Origin: Larkinella terrae
GTDB lineage: Bacteria; Bacteroidota; Bacteroidia; Cytophagales; Spirosomataceae
Assembly: GCF_009668025.1 (NCBI RefSeq)
Contig: NZ_WJXZ01000009.1
Location: 310,001-374,000 of the forward strand
Direction of reading: 5' to 3'
DNA: 64,000 nt
The notes under the pieces were generated by a model, which saw only the letters and a list, made by a program, of their open reading frames with translations, did not search any database and had not been told where the DNA came from. Made by a program: the position numbers and the translations under genes. This document shows, one piece after another, positions 26,284-37,100 of this stretch. How positions within the stretch are numbered: position 1 is the first letter of the stretch; each line of letters opens with the position of its first letter.

Positions 26284-29200
26284 ATGAAACGAATTTCTAC
26301 TTCCTGCTTCCTGCTGATTGCTTTGCTCCTGAGCTTGGTCAGCTATGCACAGGAGTTGACGCTTAAGGGCCGGGTGTTGTCTAAAACCGACGGCGGAGGG
26401 CTTCCGGGAGCCAACGTGCTGATCAAAGGCACCGACCGCGGAAGTACAACTAACTCCAATGGGGAATTCACACTGAACACACCCGCCAATGCCACGCTCA
26501 TTGTTTCGTTTATCGGTTTTAAGCCTACGGAAATAGCAGTTGGCAGTAAAACATCCCTGGATATTTCGCTGGAAGAAGATGCGGCTCTGCTCGGCGAAGT
26601 GGTTGTAACCGCCCTCGGGATAACCCGCGAAAAAAAAGCACTCGGGTATTCGGTGCAGGAAATCGGCGGCAAGCAAATGACCCAGGCCCGCTCAACCAAC
26701 TTTGTCAACGCTTTATCGGGTAAAATTGCCGGGGTACAGGTGACCAACTCCAACGGCGCACCGGGGGCTTCATCGCGGATTCTGATTCGGGGAACCAGTT
26801 CGATCGGGAGCAATAACCAGCCGTTGTTCGTCGTCGACGGCGTTCCCATTGATAACGGCAACTACGGTTCAGGTACGGGCGTCGATTACGGAAATGGGGC
26901 CTCCTCACTGAACCCCGACGACATCGACAACGTCAGCGTTCTGAAAGGCCCCAGCGCGGCCGCCCTGTACGGTTCGCGCGGAGCCAACGGCGTTATTCTG
27001 GTTACCACTAAAAGCGGGAAAGGCACCCGGGGAATCGGGGTTTCGGTCAATTCCAACACGGCATTTGACACCCCTTTCCGTCAGCCTGAATGGCAGAACG
27101 AATACGGGCAGGGTAACAAAGGCCAGTTTTCGTTCGTCGACGGAACGGGAAAAGGCGTGAACGACGGCGTGGATGAAAGCTGGGGGCCCAAACTGGACGG
27201 TCGGCTGCTTCCGCAATTTGACTCTCCAATTGCCGCCGACGGCACCCGGACGCCAACACCCTGGATCGCGCATCCCGACAACGTCAACCAGTTCTTTCAG
27301 ACCGGTCGGACGCTGACCAACAACGTTTCCATTACTGGTGGTAGCGACAAAGGCGATTTCCGTCTGTCGTTAACGGACTTGAACCAGACCGGTATTTTGC
27401 CCAATACGGATTACAAACGCAAAACCATTTCGCTGAATGCCGGCTGGAACCTTACCAAAAAACTGAGCATTCGGGCGACGGGGAACTACGTGAAAGACGG
27501 TAGCGACAACCGCACGAACTGGGGGCTTTATTTCATCTGGTTCGGTCGTCAGGTCGATATGGAAAAACTGAAAAACTACACGGCGCCCAATAGCATTTAC
27601 CAGAACAACTGGAACAACAACTACTGGACCAACCCGTATTACGTACTAAACCTCAGCACGAAGTTCAACGAAAAGGACCGGTTATACGGCAACGTGGCCG
27701 CCACCTACAAATTCACGCCCTGGCTGACGCTGACCGGTCGGACCGGCACGGACGTATATACCGACCGTCGGAAAACCAAAAACGCGGCCCGAATCGACAA
27801 CCTGAACGGCGCGAAGCAGTACGACAGCTACAACGAGGAGCAAATTTTCATCCGTGAATCGAACTCCGACTTCCTGTTGAATGCCGCCCATAAGTTCGGC
27901 GATTTCGATATTAGTGCCAACGTCGGGGGCAACCACCGTTTCAACTATTACCAGCGGAACTACATGGGTGCGACGGAGTTAGCCATTCCCCGCGTCTGGA
28001 ACCTGGGGAACTCGCGTCAGGCCAAAGTGGCCGAAAACTCGTACACGCAGAAAGAGGTCAACAGTGCGTACGCGTCTGCCAGCATCGGTTTCCGCAACTA
28101 CCTCTTTGTTGACCTGACCGCCCGGAACGACTGGTCGAGTTCGTTGCCGTCCAGCAACCGCTCCTATTTCTATCCTTCGGCTTCGGTGAGTGCGGTTTTG
28201 ACGGATATGTTCAACGTCAGCTCACCGGTTTTGTCGTTCGCAAAAGTCCGCGCCGGAGTTGCCAAAGTGGGGAACGATACCGATCCGTATAACCTGATGC
28301 AGACGTACTCGTACCAAAATCCCTGGGGAAGTACGCCCTCGCTGGCCGAAAACAACACGATGCTGAACGCCAATCTAAAACCGGAAATCACCAATTCGTT
28401 CGAAGTGGGTGCGGAAGTAAAACTCTGGAATAACCGGGTTGGGCTGGATGTGACGTATTACGACAAAGAATCCTTCAACCAGATTCTGAGCGTCAACATC
28501 TCCCAGGCAACCGGTTTTAACTCCAAGTTACTGAATGCCGGTAAGTTGCAAAACAAAGGAATTGAAGTGCAGTTGAGCGCAACTCCTGTCAGATCCGGCG
28601 CATTTCAGTGGGACATCGGTTTGAACTGGGCCCGCAACCGCAACAAGGTAGTGGAACTGGCCGACGGTTTGACGACTTACACGCTGGGAACCGTGCGCGG
28701 GATGACGATCGAAGCCCGCGTGGGGCAACCCTACGGTACGTTCTTCGGTCAGGGGCTGCTGCGCGACCCGAATGGCAACGTGGTTTATGACAAATCCGGT
28801 TATCCGCAAATCAACCCGACCCGCCGGATTCTGGGCAACTTTACGCCAAAATGGATCGGCGGTTTGCAGAACACATTCACCTACAAGCGCCTGTCGTTGA
28901 GCACGTTGATCGACGTTAAATCAGGTGGCGACATCTTCTCGCAAAGTGTGAATATCGGGCGCTACACGGGCGTATTAAAGGAGACAACGGTTGGTCGCGA
29001 AGACGGCATCGTTGGTCAGGGCGTGGTCAATACCGGAACAGCCGAAAGCCCGGTTTACACCCCGAACACGGTGAAAATTTCGTCGGAAGAATGGCACAAA
29101 AAATACTACTCCCTGACAAACAACGAAGTTACGCTGTTCGATGCGAGCTACGTAAAACTGCGGGAAGTAAAGCTGACTTATATGTGGTCGGGGCAGGTGT

Positions 29201-29388
29201 TCAAGCGTCTGCCGTTCCGCGACATTGCGATTTCGGTCGTGGGTCGTAACCTGGCGCTGCTGCACAGCAATGTTCCCCACATCGATCCCGAAACGAGCTA
29301 CTACAACGACGGAAACCTGCAGGGAATCGAAAACGGCCAGACGCCAACCACCCGCACGATGGGCTTCAACATTAGTTTCAATTTGTAA
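26284..29388 (+). CDS. SusC/RagA family TonB-dependent outer-membrane protein (pair 1)
   Basis: A 1034-residue outer-membrane transporter. Order of parts: signal peptide (MKRISTS...SYAQ), carboxypeptidase-regulatory-like domain (about 25-100; GRVLSKTDGGGLPGANV), TonB-box-like segment (GEVVVTALG), plug (about 120-240, with LRIRGTSS-type and SAAALYGSRGANGVI motifs), and a 22-strand-type barrel ending in FNISFNL. SusC proteins form the pore that imports oligosaccharides or, in RagA, peptides, gated by the SusD lid and driven by TonB. Length is normal. The SusD partner follows after 104 bp containing a class C repeat. Regulation is not visible; no SusR, ECF sigma or anti-sigma gene is adjacent. 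Confidence 0.95.
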   Translation: MKRISTSCFLLIALLLSLVSYAQELTLKGRVLSKTDGGGLPGANVLIKGTDRGSTTNSNGEFTLNTPANATLIVSFIGFKPTEIAVGSKTSLDISLEEDAALLGEVVVTALGITREKKALGYSVQEIGGKQMTQARSTNFVNALSGKIAGVQVTNSNGAPGASSRILIRGTSSIGSNNQPLFVVDGVPIDNGNYGSGTGVDYGNGASSLNPDDIDNVSVLKGPSAAALYGSRGANGVILVTTKSGKGTRGIGVSVNSNTAFDTPFRQPEWQNEYGQGNKGQFSFVDGTGKGVNDGVDESWGPKLDGRLLPQFDSPIAADGTRTPTPWIAHPDNVNQFFQTGRTLTNNVSITGGSDKGDFRLSLTDLNQTGILPNTDYKRKTISLNAGWNLTKKLSIRATGNYVKDGSDNRTNWGLYFIWFGRQVDMEKLKNYTAPNSIYQNNWNNNYWTNPYYVLNLSTKFNEKDRLYGNVAATYKFTPWLTLTGRTGTDVYTDRRKTKNAARIDNLNGAKQYDSYNEEQIFIRESNSDFLLNAAHKFGDFDISANVGGNHRFNYYQRNYMGATELAIPRVWNLGNSRQAKVAENSYTQKEVNSAYASASIGFRNYLFVDLTARNDWSSSLPSSNRSYFYPSASVSAVLTDMFNVSSPVLSFAKVRAGVAKVGNDTDPYNLMQTYSYQNPWGSTPSLAENNTMLNANLKPEITNSFEVGAEVKLWNNRVGLDVTYYDKESFNQILSVNISQATGFNSKLLNAGKLQNKGIEVQLSATPVRSGAFQWDIGLNWARNRNKVVELADGLTTYTLGTVRGMTIEARVGQPYGTFFGQGLLRDPNGNVVYDKSGYPQINPTRRILGNFTPKWIGGLQNTFTYKRLSLSTLIDVKSGGDIFSQSVNIGRYTGVLKETTVGREDGIVGQGVVNTGTAESPVYTPNTVKISSEEWHKKYYSLTNNEVTLFDASYVKLREVKLTYMWSGQVFKRLPFRDIAISVVGRNLALLHSNVPHIDPETSYYNDGNLQGIENGQTPTTRTMGFNISFNL

Positions 29389-29488
29389 AAACCGTTGACG
29401 GTATACGGTTTTCAGTTTTCGGTTGGCGGGCGCATGCTTCTCTAACGTCAAACCGAAAACCGGATACCGTAAACTGAAAACCGAAAAC
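29388..29488. repeat. Nested inverted repeat, class C, copy 2 (susC-susD junction 1)
   Basis: It begins at the susC stop codon. The arms use CGGTTTTCAGTTTTCGG and the complementary CCGTAAACTGAAAACCG. The centre, GGTTGGCGGGCGCATGCTT, matches the centre of copy 1. It ends 5 bp before the susD start. Confidence 0.8.
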
Positions 29489-29492
29489 TTTC

Positions 29493-30956
29493 ATGAAAAA
29501 CATACTTCATACGTTCCGAAATAAAACCGTATTGGCGGCTCTGATGCTGGGCGCAACCGCCTGTACGGGTGACTTTGACGAAGTGAACACCAACCCCAAC
29601 GCGCCGACCGTTGCCACGGCGGACCTGTTCCTGCCCCATGGCATTCAGAGTGCGGTCGATGCCTATTGGGGCGGTTCGCTGGGCATGGACATTGGCGACC
29701 TGATTCCGCAGTACTGGGCCCGGATTCAGTACACCGATGTCGATCAGTACACCATCACCAGCGACATTTACGGCAACTCGTCCTGGCAGATTTTTTACAT
29801 CGAATCGCTGGCCGATTACCAGCGGATTTACAAAATCGGGAAAGACTCGAATAATCCGAATTACCAGGCCGTTGCGGTTATTCTGCGCTCGTGGGTGTTT
29901 TCGTTGCTGACCGATATTTACGGTGATATTCCTTACAAAGAGGCCCTGATGGGCCTGGAAGGCACTTTGTCGCCGAAATACGATTCGCAGAAGGATGTGT
30001 ATGCAGGACTGATTGCGGAGTTGAAAGCCGCCAACGACATGATTGTTTTGAACGACGCCAGCAAGTCCATTGCGGGAGACATTCTGCTGGGTAACGACCT
30101 GACCAAGTGGAAGAAGTTTGCTAACTCGCTCAGCCTGCGTATCCTGAACCGGATGCTGGGCAAAGCCGATGCCCCGATTGATGTCAAAGCCGAAATTGGC
30201 CGGATTCTGGGCGATCCGGTGAAATATCCGGTGATTACGTCGAATGCGGAGAATATTCAGCTGAACTACATCGATGCCACGAACAACAACAATCCGATCA
30301 ACCAAAACCGCAAAACGCGCGATGATCACCGGGTGAGCGCAACGATTGTCAATAAACTGAAAGCCATGAACGACGCCCGTCTGGCGGTTTACGCCGACAA
30401 ACCGTCCGCCGGTGGCGATTACCTCGGCGTTCCGAATGGGTTGTCGGCCGCCGATGCCAACGCGCTCGGATTAGCCAAAACCTCCAAAGTCGGTGCGTAT
30501 TTCGTGGCGGCAACCGCTCCCGGTGTTATCCTGAGTTATTCCGAACTGCTGTTTATCAAAGCGGAATTTGCTTACAAAGGCATCACGGCCGCGGGCGACG
30601 TGGCCACCAATTACACCGCCGGGATCAACGCGTCATTTGCTCAGTACAAACTAACGGCGGATGCGGCCTATCTGGCGGCCAATGCGCTGAAAACCGGTAC
30701 CGCCGGTTACACGCAGATCATGGAGCAGAAATGGATCGCCTTGTTCGGCCAGGGGCTGGAAGCCTGGACGGAATTCCGTCGCACCGGAATTCCGGCTTTG
30801 TCGCCGTCCGTGATCAACACCAACGGCGGGGTCATACCCACGCGGCTGCCCTATCCGGGAACGGAAGAATCGTTGAACTTCACAAATTTTAACGACGCGC
30901 TCACGAAACAGGGCGGCAAGAATGACATGAAAACCAAGTTGTGGTTTGCCAAATAA
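29493..30956 (+). CDS. SusD/RagB family lipoprotein (pair 1)
   Basis: A 487-residue surface lipoprotein of the SusD-like (SusD-like_2) group, the hinged lid of the SusC transporter. The lipobox is ATAC (Cys near 24), followed by TGDFDEVNTNPN, a typical start for this subgroup. Helical TPR-like pairs can be seen (for example YAGLIAELKAANDMI and KWKKFANSLSLRI), and WIALFGQGLEAWTEFRRTG near the C-terminus is the conserved SusD block. The gene follows its SusC partner and precedes an M19 dipeptidase, a context that suggests a peptide or peptide-containing substrate like that of RagAB. The ligand cannot be read from sequence. Confidence 0.92.
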   Translation: MKNILHTFRNKTVLAALMLGATACTGDFDEVNTNPNAPTVATADLFLPHGIQSAVDAYWGGSLGMDIGDLIPQYWARIQYTDVDQYTITSDIYGNSSWQIFYIESLADYQRIYKIGKDSNNPNYQAVAVILRSWVFSLLTDIYGDIPYKEALMGLEGTLSPKYDSQKDVYAGLIAELKAANDMIVLNDASKSIAGDILLGNDLTKWKKFANSLSLRILNRMLGKADAPIDVKAEIGRILGDPVKYPVITSNAENIQLNYIDATNNNNPINQNRKTRDDHRVSATIVNKLKAMNDARLAVYADKPSAGGDYLGVPNGLSAADANALGLAKTSKVGAYFVAATAPGVILSYSELLFIKAEFAYKGITAAGDVATNYTAGINASFAQYKLTADAAYLAANALKTGTAGYTQIMEQKWIALFGQGLEAWTEFRRTGIPALSPSVINTNGGVIPTRLPYPGTEESLNFTNFNDALTKQGGKNDMKTKLWFAK

Positions 30957-30964
30957 GATAACAC

Positions 30965-30992
30965 AAAGGGTACATCGGCCGATGTACCCTTT
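30965..30992. terminator. Palindromic terminator after susD pair 1
   Basis: A perfect 28-bp palindrome (14-bp arms meeting at CGG/CCG) directly followed by TT. It lies 8 bp after the susD stop and 28 bp before the dipeptidase start, so it may give partial termination between them. Confidence 0.8.
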
Positions 30993-31019
30993 TTCCTTTG
31001 TATTAAACCAATATTCCCC

Positions 31020-32294
31020 ATGAAAAACTGGCTTTACCCTACCCTGCTGGCCTGTCTGGCCACCGGTTTTTTGCCGGCTTCGGCGAACGATGACGAAAAA
31101 GCCCTGCTGAAAAAAGCAAAGAAAATTCACGAAAAAGCGTTTACGGTCGACACCCACGCGGACACGCCGATGCTGTTGTCGCGCCCCGGTTTTGACGTAA
31201 CGAAAGAGAACGATGCCCGCGCCACCAATAGCAAAGTGGATTATCCGCGGATGCGGAAAGGCGGTTTGGATGCGATTTTCTGGGCGGTTTATCTGGGTCA
31301 GGGTCCGCGTACGCCCGAAGGGCACGAAACGGCGAAAACCAAAGCGCTTGGCATTTTCGACGCCATTCACACAACGCTGAAGAATACGATTGCCGAAGCC
31401 GAACTGGCCACGACGCCCCAGGATGCGTTACGGATCGGGAAAACCGGGAAGCGTGTGATTTTTATTGGCGTAGAAAACGGCTATCCGATGGGCCACGACC
31501 TCTCCATGCTGAAAAAATTCTACGACCTCGGCGCTCGTTACATGACGCTCTGCCACTCGAGCAACAACGACATCTGCGACTCCTCGACCGATCCGAAGGG
31601 AGCTGAATACCAGGGATTGAGTCCACTAGGCGAACAGGTGGTGGCAGAAATGAACCGGCTGGGCATGATGATCGACGTTTCGCACGTTTCTGATTCCACG
31701 TTTTACGACGTTGTCCGGTTATCCAAAGTCCCCATCATCGCGTCACATTCGGGTGCCAAGGCCATCTGCGACCACCCGCGCAACCTGACCGACGACATGC
31801 TCAAAGCGCTGGCGAAAAACGGTGGCGTCGTTCAGTTGAACCTGCTGAGTGATTACGTTAAAACCATTCCGCCCAGCCCCGAGCGCGAAGCGGCCCAGAA
31901 AGCCATGTTGGAAAAGTGGGGCGTCAAAGACCGCCGGTCGATGATGGGCGCGATGAGCAAACTGTCGGAAGACGATCAGAAGAAACTCCGGGCCGATTTT
32001 ATGGAGCTGAACAAAAAATACCCGGTTCAACTGGCGACGGTGAAAGACGCCGTTGACCACATCGACCACATTGTCAAGCTGATCGGCATCGACCACGTGG
32101 GCATGGGTGCCGATTTCGACGGCGGTGGCGCTCTGGCCGATTGTTTCGACGTCAGTCAGTACGAAAACTTCACGATTGAATTCGTCCGTCGCGGGTATTC
32201 CAAAAAAGACATTGAGAAAATCTGGAGTGGCAATTTTTTCCGGGTCATGAAAGCCGTAGAGAAAAGCACTCCAACCGAAATGATCGGAAAATAA
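31020..32294 (+). CDS. Exported membrane-dipeptidase-like peptidase M19
   Basis: A 424-residue zinc dipeptidase of the M19 (renal dipeptidase) family, which cleaves L-Xaa-D/L-Xaa dipeptides. Metal ligands are visible: His46 and Asp48 (DTHADTP), the bridging Glu in IGVENGYP, and His in DVSHVSDS and ASHSGAK. A signal peptide is present (cut near ASAND, residue 22), so it acts in the periplasm. Length is normal. It lies 63 bp after the SusD gene, behind a hairpin, and may degrade dipeptides that the SusC/SusD pair or outer peptidases deliver. D-amino-acid-containing dipeptides are a known family substrate, which is notable given the D-amino-acid-oxidase-like gene at 44987. Confidence 0.92.
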   Translation: MKNWLYPTLLACLATGFLPASANDDEKALLKKAKKIHEKAFTVDTHADTPMLLSRPGFDVTKENDARATNSKVDYPRMRKGGLDAIFWAVYLGQGPRTPEGHETAKTKALGIFDAIHTTLKNTIAEAELATTPQDALRIGKTGKRVIFIGVENGYPMGHDLSMLKKFYDLGARYMTLCHSSNNDICDSSTDPKGAEYQGLSPLGEQVVAEMNRLGMMIDVSHVSDSTFYDVVRLSKVPIIASHSGAKAICDHPRNLTDDMLKALAKNGGVVQLNLLSDYVKTIPPSPEREAAQKAMLEKWGVKDRRSMMGAMSKLSEDDQKKLRADFMELNKKYPVQLATVKDAVDHIDHIVKLIGIDHVGMGADFDGGGALADCFDVSQYENFTIEFVRRGYSKKDIEKIWSGNFFRVMKAVEKSTPTEMIGK

Positions 32295-32343
32295 CCGCAC
32301 TGGTTTTCACAGAGAAAGTGCTGCGTATTAACTTGTAAATCGG

Positions 32344-32371
32344 AAATGCCCCGCTGTTTTGTGGGGCATTT
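32344..32371 (+). terminator. Terminator after the M19 gene
   Basis: A 9-bp stem (32344-32352 with 32363-32371) around a 10-nt loop, followed by TTTT. It ends the dipeptidase transcript. Confidence 0.85.
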
Positions 32372-32464
32372 TTTATGGATAAAGGCATAAAAAAGTCCGT
32401 AAAATTGGTTAAGCTTGCCGGAATCGACCAAAACGCTTGAACGAGTTCAAAAACAACAAAAGCC

Positions 32465-33373
32465 ATGATAAAGCCGGAAAAACCGGGTCGGCGGGAATTC
32501 GTCGAAACGATCACGAAAGCGACCATCCTGTTAAGCGTACCGGGCGTCAGTTCGGCCGAGCGGTTTTGGCCTGCTGCCCAACCCGTTACGGTGGGTCAGG
32601 TGATGGAACTGATTTTGAAAACCATTCCGAATGCACCGTTTCCGAAAACCGTCGATACGCTCAAATCCGGAAGTCCGGATCAGAAAGTGACCGGCATCAT
32701 TTCCACGATGTTTGCCACGATGGACGTGATCGAAAAAGCCATTCAGCAAAAGGCCAATTTCATCATCGTTCACGAACCAACATTCTATAATCACCTGGAC
32801 GAAACCGACTGGCTGGCGAAGGATGACGTTTTCAGGAAAAAACACGACTTGTTGGAGAAAAATGGCATTGCCGTCTGGCGGTTCCACGATTACTGGCATT
32901 CGCACCGCCCCGACGGCATCCGCATGGGCGTTGTAACCGCTCTGGGTTGGGAAAAATACATGGATGCGAATAATCCTCGGCTGATCACGCTCCCCGCTCC
33001 CCAGGCGTTGAAACAGATCATTACTCACGCGAAGACCAGCCTGGGCATTGCAACGATGCGGGTGGTGGGTGACCTGAACCAATCCTGCCAGCGGATTTCG
33101 CTGATGCCGGGTGCCTCGGGCGGCCGCAGCCACATTCTGGCGATGGGCCAGGACAAACCGGATTTACTCCTGTGCGGGGAAATCAGCGAATGGGAAACCG
33201 CCGAATACGTCCGCGATGCCCGTCAGCAGGGTCAGAAGCTATCACTTGGCGTTTTGGGCCACATCATGAGCGAAGCGCCGGGCATGCAGTGGCTGGTGCC
33301 CTGGCTGCAGCCGAAACTGCCTGAGGTAAAAATCAGCTACATCGACTCCAAAACTCCGTTTACGTACGTTTAA
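32465..33373 (+). CDS. Nif3-like dinuclear metal-centre protein with N-terminal export signal
   Basis: A 302-residue Nif3-like protein (GTP cyclohydrolase I type 2/NIF3 family, hexameric dinuclear metal fold). Metal-binding blocks are IVHEPTFYNH, RFHDYWHSHRPD, CGEISEWE and LGHIMSE. The N-terminus has RREFVETITKATILL followed by a VSSAE cleavage-like site, which resembles a Tat signal; cytosolic Nif3 proteins lack this. Function of the family is still unclear; the exported branch is common in Bacteroidota. ATG at 32465 is the first start and includes the signal. It ends 14 bp from the convergent small gene, with AAAACCGCT overlapping its stop. Confidence 0.82.
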   Translation: MIKPEKPGRREFVETITKATILLSVPGVSSAERFWPAAQPVTVGQVMELILKTIPNAPFPKTVDTLKSGSPDQKVTGIISTMFATMDVIEKAIQQKANFIIVHEPTFYNHLDETDWLAKDDVFRKKHDLLEKNGIAVWRFHDYWHSHRPDGIRMGVVTALGWEKYMDANNPRLITLPAPQALKQIITHAKTSLGIATMRVVGDLNQSCQRISLMPGASGGRSHILAMGQDKPDLLLCGEISEWETAEYVRDARQQGQKLSLGVLGHIMSEAPGMQWLVPWLQPKLPEVKISYIDSKTPFTYV

Positions 33374-33387
33374 AAACCGCTATTTAG

Positions 33388-33570
33388 TCAGATAAAACTA
33401 TCGTCGAAGTCCGCGACAACCGTCAGGTCGTCCACATCGAACCATTCTTCCGAATCATCGTCGAGCCGACAGAGCGCCAGACTGTCTTCTTCGTCCATGC
33501 TCGAAATGGTCATGGGATGACCGTTATTCACAGTGGGGTCGTTGTGTTTTACAGAATCGCCGTAGTGCAT
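33388..33570 (-). CDS. Small DUF2158-like protein
   Basis: A 60-residue acidic protein. The pattern GDSVKH near the start, then HPMTISSM, then LCRLDDDSEEWFDVDDLTVV resembles the YodC/DUF2158 family (GD.V, MTV, C-W pattern), small SH3-like proteins of unknown role. The match is by eye and short. It converges with the Nif3-like gene and has its own upstream region. Its acid content and lack of signal suggest a cytoplasmic protein. Confidence 0.5.
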   Translation of the reverse strand: MHYGDSVKHNDPTVNNGHPMTISSMDEEDSLALCRLDDDSEEWFDVDDLTVVADFDDSFI

Positions 33571-34105
33571 GGTTTTAAAGATTAAACGCTAAGAATATTT
33601 TTAAACCGATTTATTTTGGTGGGTGGGATGAAAATAACTCATAAAACTCTGCCTTGAGTAAGCATTGTAAAATTAAGTTGTTTTTTAGAAGAAATGGAGC
33701 GTGCTAATTCGCCGAGCTCGTAAAAGTAACTGTCTGCGGATTAGCTAATTTATTTTCTAAAACCGCTCATCACATTCTCCTCTCCTTCCATTTGCTTGCC
33801 ACCAAACATTTCTCCTATTTTACTCCCAAATAGTACTACTATTAGTTCTACTGTCCGAGTGCGCGCCATCTCTCTGTTTCATTCATAAATCCCCAGAGCG
33901 GTTTTACGTTCGGCAGATTACCGGTTCAGGTCTCAACGTCTTCGTAATCGTAACTAAACCGTAACATTCCGTAAACGCCAGTCAACATCCCGTTTCCGTA
34001 CTTTGCGCGGCCCAAAAAGAAGAGCCCGGCTTTCGAGAGGTTACTTTTCGGGTGATCTGCGTCTAAATTTCTATTTACCGTACCTAATCAATCAAACCAA
34101 TTTCC
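33571..34105. other. Intergenic region and leader before SusC pair 2
   Basis: This 535-bp region has no supported gene. It holds the inverted repeat AATAGT-ACT-ACTATT at 33829-33843 (possible operator), AAAACCGCT/AGCGGTTTT words near 33757 and 33896, and the sequence CGTACTTTGCGCGG near 33997, which resembles a -7 box with one base missing between TA and TTTG. The likely 5-prime leader after it could fold weakly (CCCG...CGGG). Confidence 0.45.
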
Positions 34106-37100
34106 ATGCACATGATGAATCCAATTTTACGTAAACCATTACTCCCAGCGGGCTGGGCCGTTCTGGCGTTGCTCTGCACGGGCCTACCCGCCCAGGCCGG
34201 AACGCTGCCGGGAAAAACCGGCCCGGCCACCCGAACCGCTGCGGCTCAGGTAACCGTCACCGGCCGCATCACGGACGAAAAAAACCAGCCGCTTCCGGGT
34301 GCAACCGTGATCGCAAAAGGAACAACCGGCGGAACCGCCACGAATTCATCCGGCGAGTATTCCATCACGGTTGCGGGTCCGCAATCGGTTCTGATTTTTT
34401 CTTACGTCGGCTACCTCTCGCAGGAAGTAACCGTGGGCAGCAAGCCGGTGATTAACATTCAACTCGCTCCGGATTTGAAACAACTGACGGAAGTGGTCGT
34501 AACGGGCTACGGGACGCTTTCAAAACGGGAAGTGACCAGTTCAATTGCCTCCATTAAACCCGAGGAATTCAACCGGGGCGTGGTGGTTTCGCCCGCTCAA
34601 CTGCTGCAGGGCAAAGTTGCCGGATTGAACATTACCCGCTCCGGCGACCCCAACGGAACGCCTTCCGTTACACTTCGCGGCCCTTCCACGCTGCGCGAAG
34701 GGTCGGCCCAACAACCGTTTTACGTCATCGACGGGGTGCCAGATGCGTCTATCGACCTGATTCCGCCGGATGATATCGTGTCCATCGACGTCCTGCGCGA
34801 TGCCTCAGCAACCGCCATTTACGGCGCACGCGCGGCCAACGGCGTTATTATCGTGACGACCAAACGGGCCAAATCCGGTCAGTCACAACTCACCTACAGC
34901 GGCTACACCGCCCTTGAACAGGTTTCCAACCGCATCGACGTGCTGACCGGTGACGAAATCCGGGCCTATCTGAAAGCCAACGGCAAAACACTGGCTCCGG
35001 CGGATGAAGACAACGTCAACACCGACTGGCAGAAGGAGGTAATGCGGAGCCCGATTTCGCACAGCCACACGATTTCGTTTCAGGGCGGTAACAACAACAC
35101 GCTGTACGGCGCCAGCGTCAATTACCTCGACAATCCCGGGGTGCTGAAAGGTTCGTCGCGCGAACGGACCATCATTCGCGCCAACGTGCAGCACTCGGCG
35201 TTCAACAATCGGCTGCGGCTCGATCTTTCGGTCGGCAATACGTTCAATACGGCTAAAACCATTCCGTATGGCGTGTACGAAAACATGGTACGGTACCTGC
35301 CGACGGTGAACGTTCGGAATGCAGACGGCACTTTCAAGGAGAACTTTGGTCGGGGCAACTCCAACCCGGTTTCGCTAATTGAGAGCATTACCGAAAACCG
35401 CAAGACCAAAACGTTCATGGCGAACGGAAAAATCCAGGCCGAAATCCTGCCGAATCTGTTCTACAATGCCAACCTTGCCATTCAGGACGAGCAGATTAAT
35501 TACAATTACTACGCCAATCGCTACGCGCAGGGGGCCCTCACTACCGGCGGTATTGCGATTCGGTCGTCGTATGCGAACACCAAGAAAATCATTGAGTCTT
35601 ACTTCAATTACGACAAGCAATTTGGCAATCATGACCTCAAAGTGCTGGCGGGATATTCCTGGCAGCAGGACCGTCAGGGAGACGGTTTTCAGACATCGAC
35701 CCGCGGTTTTGTTTCGGATGCGCTGTTATACAACAACTTAGGATTGAGCAGTCCGCCGACCGGTTTTGTTCCTGATTTTGGTACAACGGTTATTAAAACC
35801 CTGCGATTGATTTCGTATTACGGCCGGATCAATTACCAGTACAATGACAAATACCAGATTCAGGCTTCGGTTCGTCGCGACGGCTCGTCGGCGTTCGGGA
35901 AAAACAACCAATGGGGGTTATTTCCGACGGTTTCGGCAGGCTGGCAGATCAGCAAAGAACCTTTCATGGCGAACGTGACGGCCTTCAGTGATTTGAAACT
36001 GCGCGTCGGCTACGGGGTAACCGGAAACTCGCTGGGCTTCGATCCGTTTGTTTCCATCCTGCGGTACGGTTCAACCGGGCGGTTTTATTACAACGGCAGC
36101 TACATCAACGGCGTGGGCCCAACCCAGAACGAAAACCCGGATTTGAAATGGGAAAAAACCGCCATGCTGAACGTCGGGCTTGACTTCGGAATCCTGAAAG
36201 GCCGCGTAACCGGTTCGCTCGAATACTACGACAAACTGACTTCCGACTTGATCTGGACCTATCCGGTTTCGACCACGCAGTACTTCGTGAGCACCCTGAC
36301 GGCCAATGCCGGTAAAATGAGTAACAAAGGCGTGGAGTTGACCCTATCGACCACCCCAATCAAAACCGGTCGGTTTACCTGGCGCAGCAACCTCAACCTG
36401 GCTCATAACGTCAACAAAATCACGACTTTATCGAATGACAAATTCACGCTGAATTTCATCCGGACGGCCTTTGTCGGCGGTCGCGGACAATCGGGTAATT
36501 CGTCGCAGATCGTGAAGGAAGGGCTGGCGATTGGAACGTTCAATTTGTGGCAATATGCGGGCAAAAACGAAAAAGGTATTTCGCAATTCAAAAAAGCCGA
36601 CGGCACGCTGACAACCTCGCCCACTTCTGACGATTTTGTGATTGGCGGCAATGCGCAGCCGAAGCTGATTTACGGCTGGAACAACAGTTTCACCGTCGGG
36701 AATTTCGACCTGAACGTATTTGTGCGGGGCGTTACGGGGAACAAAATCCTTAACGCATCGCTGGCCCAACTGAACGGTCCGAGTGACGCCAACTCCTACA
36801 ACCAGGCGCGGATTGTGCTGGATGAGCCGTTTGCGGATATCAACTCATACCTGGTGTCGAGCCGCTATCTGGAAAATGGTTCGTATCTCCGGCTGGATAA
36901 CGCAACGCTGGGCTACACCATTAAAACCGGTGCTCCGGCCATTCGCAACCTGCGCGTTTACGTGACCGCCAGCAACCTCTTCGTGATCACAAAATATCGC
37001 GGTATCGATCCGGAAATGAACCTGGGCGGCATCACGCCGGGAATCGACAACAACAACTTTTATCCCAAAACCCGCTCATTTGTGCTGGGAGCTAACATCA

